A stretch of DNA of 64,000 nucleotides, from positions 1 through 64,000 of the forward strand of contig JABSQN010000005.1 in the NCBI GenBank assembly GCA_013215825.1. The letters run 5' to 3'. This DNA is from Piscirickettsiaceae bacterium. GTDB taxonomy: Bacteria > Pseudomonadota > Gammaproteobacteria > Nitrosococcales > Methylophagaceae. Shown here one piece after another: positions 58,131 to 64,000 of this stretch (position 1 is the stretch's first letter; every line of letters begins with the position of its first letter). Below the pieces are notes generated by a model. That model made no database searches. It saw only the letters and a list, made by a program, of their open reading frames with translations, and was not told the origin of the DNA. A program made the translations under genes and the position numbers.

Positions 58131-60559
58131 AGTGATACCTCCGTGATCACAAAGCCACTCCAATAGAATGGGTGCGCAAATTTGGAATTTTTAATTAAGG
58201 CTATTTGAGCCTTTTGCAAGGCTTTTCTTGGTGTTAAACCCTTCTTGTAACCTTGATAGAAATACTGCATCAGTAAGCTAGTTGATTGGTCTTGAACTGC
58301 CCATAGTGGTGCGACTACCTTATCTACTCCGCCAAATAATAACGTTCGCATTAAGCCAAACAGATCTCGTCGAAGTGTTACATCTGTTAATGCTGCCTCC
58401 CGACTGGCAATAGTCACTAAATTTATTGAACTCAAATCAACAGCCCCTATCGCTTCAGCATTCCAAACATCTGATGGCTCAAAATTGCTAGGGTTATTCA
58501 CTGGCGATAACAAAAGACCAGACTTCATAGCGTTTGTTTTATAGAAATTGCCGTGTGCACCGATATGTAAAAAAGCGGGAGTATGATTAACGGAAATCGC
58601 TTTTTCTAATTGATTAGCCGAGCAATCTTTGCCTACTAAATTGACTAATTGATTACCATATAGTTGTTGTAAGGCTTCTCCGGTTTCACGCTGAAAAATA
58701 AGCCGAGCATTAACTATTTCTGGATCAACACAACTAATGCCTTGTGTTGCATTTTGTTTTTTTAAGTCTTTTTCCACATTAAAAAGTCTTAATGATGGAA
58801 CACGCGCCACTCCAAATCGTTCTGCAAGATATTGATTCCCTACTGGTAGTACACCTATTGGAATATCCGGAAAGGTTGCATCTGCACTGTAAATTAAAGT
58901 CTTAACTGAGGATGGTATTTTCGGCAAAAGTGGTTGTATCAACTGATTTGAAAGGTATTGAGCCGGTTCAATATAAAAATCAACCGCCGGGTTAAGTAGA
59001 GCTGCTTGAAGCTGCTTAACCACTCTGTTGGCATCGTCATAACTTAGGGACGACTTGTGAAAATAAATTGAATGACGGGACATTAATATGACAGCTACCG
59101 AATCGCGTCGAGCATAGATTGAAATAATTGCTTGCTCCGCATTTAGATTTTCTTGTATCTCTCTAATTTGTTTGGCACTTACCGACCGACTAATCGCAAC
59201 ATCACGAATTTGTGATGAAATCTTTAATTGAGTAATTTCCTGCGCCTGTTTTTCAAGCAGCTCTTCATAACTATCTGCTAGTTGCTTTAGTTCTTTCTTC
59301 GTATCAATGGGCTCTGGATTTAGTGCTTGCTCAACCGCACCTTCAAGCGAGATGCGATAAGGGTCAAAGAATTCTGCACGTTGCTTTGCATGCTGCCTAT
59401 TTAACGCAGTTAATTCTTTATAAATAAATTGCTGATTCGAATCATCTGCAATATCACTGAGTGTGCGTGCTTTATTACTTTCCAATATAGCCAGTGCTTG
59501 GTGGTAATCGCTTTGATCAATATAACTATCAATTAATCTATTAATAAGTGTCCAATTATTATTGTCTAATTTCGCCCTTGCCTTATCGCCTAAGGCATTT
59601 GCCCTGCTTTCTTCATAATGACGATATGCTGTGCCGAAATACCCTGATGCCTGAAGCGGGTCGTTTAAGCCACGGTAACTTTCGCCCATCTGATACAAAA
59701 GATCGTAATGCAAAGCCGTTGACCGAATATCTTCTTTTATAGTCCCAAGCGCTATCAATCCAACATCAATTGAATTTTGGTATTTCTCAGATGAATTAAG
59801 CGCGATCATATACCAGCGAGCAGCTCGAAGAAATGATTTACGGTGCGCTGGCGAATGACCTAAGGTACGGCCCAACTCATAAGCCTCTTTATACATACTT
59901 AGTGCGTCATCGGGACGTTTTAACCGATCAAAATCACGCGCGGTATTCACTAACAAACCAACGTAATCTTGCTTATGCGGTGTTCCTTTTAAACTCTCTC
60001 GAGCTCGAAGTCGCCAGCTCATCGCCAAGCTACGACCTTCCTTTTCCATCAATATAGCTATTCGCTGTTGCGTTACGCCATATTCAAACCGTTGGCCTAA
60101 TGCACGACTAACTTTATATTCAAGCATCGCCAGCTTAATAGCCTCATCCTTTTGCCCCATTTTATGCATAATATTAGATAATGCGCCAAGGCCTATACTA
60201 ACGCCCATCAAACTCCCTTGATCATAGCTAATCGCCATAATTTTTTGATACACAGGATAGGCCTCTCTGTTTTTACCCGCAATCAGAAGCTTCCTGCCCG
60301 TCCCGTAATCCAACTTTGTTGCGTACGCGATGGAATATTGTTCTGGATTTACCTTAATGTCGGAAAAATATGCTCTTATTTCTGTCTTGGTTTCATCATC
60401 TAACGTTAACTGTTTGCTTTTAGTGACTTGAGAAACAGCAGTTATTTGATTTGGAGACGTACCCAGCTTATCTTTGTTTATATACACCGTTAACAAAAGC
60501 AGCAATAACAAGATTAAAAGTAGAGGACGTTTTTTTGAGGTGGGTTGCTCTTTAATCAC
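58127..60559 (-). CDS. Membrane-anchored TPR-CHAT protein with altered active site
   Basis: An 810-residue protein. An N-terminal membrane helix (about 12-25) precedes TPR-like repeats (about 75-400), a coiled coil (about 410-450) and a C-terminal CHAT domain (about 470-810). The catalytic His lies in FLHIGAHGNF (His669). Where the Cys of the usual SACE motif is expected, LVTIASREAAL has Arg720, encoded by CGG at 58400-58402. CHAT is a caspase-like protease fold often used in defence. With this change it may be a non-catalytic scaffold or another Cys may serve. Confidence 0.82.
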   Translation of the reverse strand: MIKEQPTSKKRPLLLILLLLLLLTVYINKDKLGTSPNQITAVSQVTKSKQLTLDDETKTEIRAYFSDIKVNPEQYSIAYATKLDYGTGRKLLIAGKNREAYPVYQKIMAISYDQGSLMGVSIGLGALSNIMHKMGQKDEAIKLAMLEYKVSRALGQRFEYGVTQQRIAILMEKEGRSLAMSWRLRARESLKGTPHKQDYVGLLVNTARDFDRLKRPDDALSMYKEAYELGRTLGHSPAHRKSFLRAARWYMIALNSSEKYQNSIDVGLIALGTIKEDIRSTALHYDLLYQMGESYRGLNDPLQASGYFGTAYRHYEESRANALGDKARAKLDNNNWTLINRLIDSYIDQSDYHQALAILESNKARTLSDIADDSNQQFIYKELTALNRQHAKQRAEFFDPYRISLEGAVEQALNPEPIDTKKELKQLADSYEELLEKQAQEITQLKISSQIRDVAISRSVSAKQIREIQENLNAEQAIISIYARRDSVAVILMSRHSIYFHKSSLSYDDANRVVKQLQAALLNPAVDFYIEPAQYLSNQLIQPLLPKIPSSVKTLIYSADATFPDIPIGVLPVGNQYLAERFGVARVPSLRLFNVEKDLKKQNATQGISCVDPEIVNARLIFQRETGEALQQLYGNQLVNLVGKDCSANQLEKAISVNHTPAFLHIGAHGNFYKTNAMKSGLLLSPVNNPSNFEPSDVWNAEAIGAVDLSSINLVTIASREAALTDVTLRRDLFGLMRTLLFGGVDKVVAPLWAVQDQSTSLLMQYFYQGYKKGLTPRKALQKAQIALIKNSKFAHPFYWSGFVITEVSL

Positions 60560-61003
60560 GGAATTTCCTTATTCTCTGATAAATGACTAAATTTAGTATA
60601 GCTGAAATGGTATTTCGACACCTAAGGTTACTGGAATTAGCCCCTTTGAAGGCCAGGAAAATCAAAATTTAATCGATAATCACTACTCAACGCGATGCTC
60701 ACTTGTCGAGTAAATTGTTACAAGAAGCTGCAGCTGGTGCCTCAGACTGCATCAATGAGGCTGGGTAAAGTTCAGTAATTGGGGCACAAAGGTGGCAGCT
60801 TGAGAAAATTGGTTTGAATTTCGGTTTTCGTTTGGAGTTCGGTTTGTGAAAGTCATTAGGTTTCTTCGAGTTCGTAAAGTTTTGACCGAAAGAGGAGTCA
60901 TTCAGGTTCGATATCGGGTCGCTTTTGGCTTTCCATTCTATGATGCTGTGAATTTTTGTTAGCTTTCTTCAGCTTGCTGAACCCATACCGACTGTCTACT
61001 GGT
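60560..61003. other. Gene-free stretch at the right end of the island
   Basis: It probably holds the promoter of the CHAT/TPR operon near 60560-60620. The rest has no credible frame; it contains repeated TTCG-G and GTTCG-type words near 60820-60925 but no terminal inverted repeats or transposase remnants I can identify. Confidence 0.55.
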
Positions 61004-61113
61004 ACTCATAATCCCTTTGTACAAGGTTGGAACCCTTGTAGGCCCACCAACTATATCTAAGCCTAAGCACTTTTTAGTGTTGGGTTTTTTTTATTTATTC
61101 CATATGTAGACAG
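61004..61113. repeat. Diverged copy of the tRNA-Ile2 3' half and terminator (right island border)
   Basis: 61004-61020 equals the tRNA anticodon arm 51583-51599 exactly. The T-arm differs (ACAAGG-TTGGAACC-CTTGT) but can still pair, and GGCCCACCA follows. Then comes a hairpin like that after the tRNA (GCACTTTTTAGTGT) and TATGTAGACAG. It is a decayed attachment-site copy left by integration; it has no 5' half and cannot form a tRNA. Confidence 0.8.
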
Positions 61114-61136
61114 TTGGTAATAGCATCTAATCATCA

Positions 61137-61409
61137 TCATTTGAATTGGTCGCGAGTGACTCTTGGAATCGTGATGCCATTTTGCTTATGCACAAACATT
61201 GTCAGCCCCGAACAGTCGAACCCTGCTCTAGGTGTTGCTCCGCCATATTGATAGGAAATACCCAATAAAGACTCGGCATAAGCCTGTATTTTCATGCCTT
61301 TATAATATGAAGCCGGCTCTGCTTATTGAGGATAATGATGAGTTTTAGGGGCTGTTGAACAGCCCACTAAAAATAGAGAAACGATAAGAAATAAGAAAGA
61401 AACTCTCAT
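61137..61409 (-). pseudogene. Truncated NlpC/P60 lipoprotein gene with an in-frame stop
   Basis: The frame from ATG at 61407-61409 gives a lipoprotein signal MRVSFLFLIVSLFLVGCSTA, then a TAA at 61323-61325, then MKIQAYAESLLGISYQYGGA and RAGFDCSGLTMFVHKQNGI with the catalytic Cys of NlpC/P60 endopeptidases, ending after TRDQFK at 61137. The His-containing C-terminal half is missing. The loss begins 24 bp from the island border, so integration or later deletion may have cut it. Confidence 0.85.
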
Positions 61410-61422
61410 TAAACCTTACCCT

Positions 61423-63276
61423 TTATTTTCTCTTTAATTGTTCCAAATCACGTACTGCGCCTCTTGATGCTGATGTAGTTAAAGCGGCATAGGCTTGTAA
61501 TGCCAAACTCACTTTGCGTTCACGTCCAACGGGAGTCCACGCATCATCGCCTTTAGCATCCATTGCCACGCGGCGTTCAGCTAACACCTCATCGGTGACG
61601 TCTACTTTGATAATACGGTTCGGAATGTCAATGATAATGGTATCGCCTTCTTCGACTAAACCAATATTACCGCCCTCTGCCGCTTCAGGAGAGGCATGGC
61701 CAATTGAAAGTCCTGATGTGCCACCTGAGAATCTGCCATCGGTTAACAAGGCACAGGCTTTGCCTAACCCTTTGGCTTTTAAATAACTGGTGGGATACAA
61801 CATTTCTTGCATACCAGGGCCACCTTTAGGGCCTTCATAGCGAATAAGCACCACATCACCGGCAACAATTTGTTCGGTCAAAATAGCTGTCACCGCATGA
61901 TCTTGTGATTCAAAAATACGGGCTGGGCCGGAGAACGTTAAATTATCATCATCGACACCAGCAGTTTTAACGATACAACCTTCAAGGGCAATATTACCGA
62001 ATAACACGGCTAAGCCACCATCTTGGCTATATGCATGTTCAATATCACGAATACAGCCTGTTTTACGATCGGTATCTAAACTCGGCCAGCGAGTTGATTG
62101 GCTAAAAGCTTCTTGCGTTGGAATGCCGGCAGGGCCTGCTGAGTAACGTAGTTTTGCAACCTCGCTATCACCACGAACAATATCCCATTCGGCTAAGGCA
62201 TCAGCTAATGTTGCACTGTGTACAGTGGGGAGTTCAGTATGCAATAAGCCACCCGCCGCCAATTCAGCCAAAATACTGAATACACCGCCTGCACGATGCA
62301 CATCTTCCATATGGTATTCAGGCGTTGCAGGAGCAACTTTACAAAGATTAGGGATTCTACGTGACATGCGATCAATATCATTCATGGTGAAATCAATCTC
62401 ACCTTCATGTGCCGCTGCTAATAAATGTAGTACGGTATTAGTTGAACCGCCCATGGCAATATCTAAGGCCGTGGCATTTTCAAAGGCCGCTTTTGAGGCA
62501 ATTGAACGTGGCAATGCGGATTCATCATCTTGCTCGTAATAGCGTTTTGCTAAATCAACAATGGTGCGACCGGCTTCTAGGAATAATTCTTCTCGATCAG
62601 AGTGCGTTGCTAATAAAGAACCATTACCCGGTAATGATAGCCCTAACGCTTCGGTTAAACAGTTCATTGAGTTAGCAGTAAACATACCTGAACATGAGCC
62701 ACAGGTTGGGCAAGCACTACGCTCAATTTGCGCTACTTCTTCATCGCTGACATTTTCATCGGCAGCTTGCACCATGGCATCAACTAAATCTAATTTAACG
62801 TCTTTACCGGCTAATTTTGTTTTGCCCGCTTCCATCGGGCCGCCAGAAACAAAGATCACCGGAATGTTTAAACGTAATGCCGCCATCAACATACCCGGAG
62901 TGATTTTGTCGCAGTTTGAAATACAGACAATAGCATCAGCACAATGAGCATTGACCATATATTCCACTGAATCGGCAATAATGTCGCGTGAAGGCAGGCT
63001 ATACAGCATGCCGCCATGACCCATAGCGATACCATCATCAACGGCAATGGTGTTAAATTCTTTGGCAACACCACCGGCTTTTTCAATTTCACGCGCAACC
63101 AGTTGTCCCATGTCTTTTAAATGAACATGACCCGGTACAAATTGGGTGAATGAGTTGGCAATGGCAATGATTGGTTTATTGAAATCATCATCGGTCATAC
63201 CTGTTGCACGCCATAGTGCGCGAGCACCGGCCATATTACGACCCGCTGTGGATGTTTTTGAACGATATACAGGCAT
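61423..63276 (-). CDS. ilvD: Dihydroxy-acid dehydratase
   Basis: A 617-residue iron-sulfur enzyme of isoleucine and valine synthesis. [20 protein letters not shown] and [19 protein letters not shown] hold the cluster cysteines, and [20 protein letters not shown] the C-terminal active site. The frame extends to 63336, but the ATG at 63276 gives the family start [19 protein letters not shown]. It is divergent from argA. Confidence 0.97.
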   Translation of the reverse strand: MPVYRSKTSTAGRNMAGARALWRATGMTDDDFNKPIIAIANSFTQFVPGHVHLKDMGQLVAREIEKAGGVAKEFNTIAVDDGIAMGHGGMLYSLPSRDIIADSVEYMVNAHCADAIVCISNCDKITPGMLMAALRLNIPVIFVSGGPMEAGKTKLAGKDVKLDLVDAMVQAADENVSDEEVAQIERSACPTCGSCSGMFTANSMNCLTEALGLSLPGNGSLLATHSDREELFLEAGRTIVDLAKRYYEQDDESALPRSIASKAAFENATALDIAMGGSTNTVLHLLAAAHEGEIDFTMNDIDRMSRRIPNLCKVAPATPEYHMEDVHRAGGVFSILAELAAGGLLHTELPTVHSATLADALAEWDIVRGDSEVAKLRYSAGPAGIPTQEAFSQSTRWPSLDTDRKTGCIRDIEHAYSQDGGLAVLFGNIALEGCIVKTAGVDDDNLTFSGPARIFESQDHAVTAILTEQIVAGDVVLIRYEGPKGGPGMQEMLYPTSYLKAKGLGKACALLTDGRFSGGTSGLSIGHASPEAAEGGNIGLVEEGDTIIIDIPNRIIKVDVTDEVLAERRVAMDAKGDDAWTPVGRERKVSLALQAYAALTTSASRGAVRDLEQLKRK

Positions 63277-63357
63277 GGGAACTCTCCAATCTCTATAGAT
63301 TTTTGGATCTGCTAAAATAAGCAGATAATAGTACAAATTTTACACTAAAAAGACCGT

Positions 63358-64000
63358 ATGAAAACAATAAATAACAGCGCCAACTCAATGACAAATGCCA
63401 GCACAACAAGCTGGTTTCGTGCCGCCGCGCCTTATATTCATGCGCATCGTGGTGCAACCTTTGTTATCGCCTTTGATGGTGAAACGATTGCATCGGCCTA
63501 TTTTGATAATTTAATTCATGATTTAGCCTTATTAAATAGTCTCGGTATTCGTTTGGTATTGGTTTATGGCGCGCGTCCGCAAATTGAACATCAATGTAAA
63601 AGCCATAATATTGCAATCAATTATCATCAAGGATTACGTATTACCGATGATGCCAGCCTTAAAATAGTTAAGTCTGTTATCGGCAAACTACGGCTTGATA
63701 TTGAAGCCAAATTATCCTTTAGTTTGCCTCATACTCCTATGGCTGATACGCGTATTCGCTGTGTGAGTGGTAACTTAGTGATGGCTCAACCTGTTGGCAT
63801 TAGAGAAGGCGTTGATTTCGAACACACAGGTGAGGTTCGCCGTATTGATACGGATGGGATTGAACAACAGTTGGTACAGGATAATATTGTGCTACTACCG
63901 CCACTGGGTTATTCGCCAACGGGGGAGATATTTAACCTATCAGCGGAAGCTATTGCCACTTCCGTAGCCTCCGAATTGCAAGCTGATAAGTTAATTATGA
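63358..64000 (+). CDS. argA: N-acetylglutamate synthase ArgA, N-terminal part (runs off the right edge)
   Basis: 214 residues are visible without a stop. After a 20-residue leader the amino-acid-kinase-like domain begins (SWFRAAAPYIHAHRGATFVI) with GIRLVLVYGARPQIEHQCKS, typical of ArgA, which makes N-acetylglutamate for arginine. The C-terminal acetyltransferase domain lies outside the window. The start at 63358 is the first ATG; a second lies at 63388. Confidence 0.95.
   Translation, partial: MKTINNSANSMTNASTTSWFRAAAPYIHAHRGATFVIAFDGETIASAYFDNLIHDLALLNSLGIRLVLVYGARPQIEHQCKSHNIAINYHQGLRITDDASLKIVKSVIGKLRLDIEAKLSFSLPHTPMADTRIRCVSGNLVMAQPVGIREGVDFEHTGEVRRIDTDGIEQQLVQDNIVLLPPLGYSPTGEIFNLSAEAIATSVASELQADKLIM

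Larger units (their letters stand above)
51583..61113. mobile_element. Genomic island integrated at tRNA-Ile2, carrying a retron and other defence-like genes
   Basis: ACTCATAATCCCTTTGT at 51583-51599 in the tRNA recurs exactly at 61004-61020, followed in both places by a similar CCCACCA end, terminator hairpin and TATGTAGACAG (51695-51705 and 61103-61113). The roughly 9.4 kb between hold a retron operon, a nuclease, a phage replication remnant, a toxin-antitoxin pair and a CHAT/TPR pair. No integrase gene is left. The right copy is diverged, so the element looks old and immobile. Confidence 0.75.

Noticed and set aside
61004-61045. A second functional tRNA gene
   Set aside because: Only the anticodon arm, T-arm and CCA end are present; the acceptor 5' strand and D-arm are missing.
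62561-62947. Plus-strand open frame of 128 codons opposite ilvD
   Set aside because: Shadow of ilvD; no ribosome site and no motif.

Overview
The window looks like the chromosome of a moderately AT-rich marine gammaproteobacterium, most likely a methylotroph of the Methylophaga type. This rests on the overall gene content (PriA, FNR/ANR, RecF-GyrB, MetE/MetR, the rpsU-dnaG-rpoD operon) and on a four-gene cluster at 26.2-29.4 kb whose families occur in tetrahydromethanopterin/methanofuran C1 metabolism. The genus is an inference, not read from a marker gene.

Layout. 1-1.17 kb: end of a DUF2130 gene, a short tandem repeat and a decayed gene fragment. 1.17-6 kb: priA and folA flank a non-coding stretch with three perfect DnaA boxes that resembles a replication origin; then a one-domain voltage-gated ion channel and two small proteins. 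6-11.2 kb: one long minus-strand operon, hisBHAFIE-hinT-tatABC. 11.2-16 kb: an FNR-type regulator, ompW with a well-placed FNR site, murJ, a SCO-like protein and oxyR. 16.1-18.1 kb: broken rubrerythrin, rubredoxin and rubredoxin reductase. 18.1-21.7 kb: recF-gyrB, without dnaA-dnaN in front, with two parS-like ParB sites inside recF. 21.8-26.1 kb: cytochrome b561, peroxiredoxin, glutathione reductase, NDH-2. 26.2-29.4 kb: the pterin/furan cofactor cluster. 29.4-51.5 kb: housekeeping genes (metE/metR, a double receiver protein, ctpA-envC-gpmI, a rhodanese-grxC-secB-gpsA group, folM/folK/folB, plsY, tsaD, rpsU-yqeY-dnaG-rpoD).

51.6-61.1 kb: a genomic island inserted at the 3' end of a tRNA-Ile2(CAU) gene; a diverged copy of the tRNA 3' half and its terminator marks the right border. 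It carries a complete retron operon (phosphoribosyltransferase-like protein, winged-helix protein, msr-msd RNA with a1/a2 repeats and a 56-nt near-perfect hairpin, reverse transcriptase) followed 17 bp later by a VRR-NUC nuclease; a phage gpA-type replication remnant; a winged-helix/nucleotidyltransferase plus HEPN-like toxin-antitoxin pair with palindromic operators; and a translationally coupled CHAT-TPR/TPR pair in which the catalytic Cys of CHAT appears to be Arg. This defence island is the most interesting part of the window, especially the retron with a linked nuclease. Beyond it lie a broken NlpC/P60 lipoprotein gene, ilvD and the start of argA.
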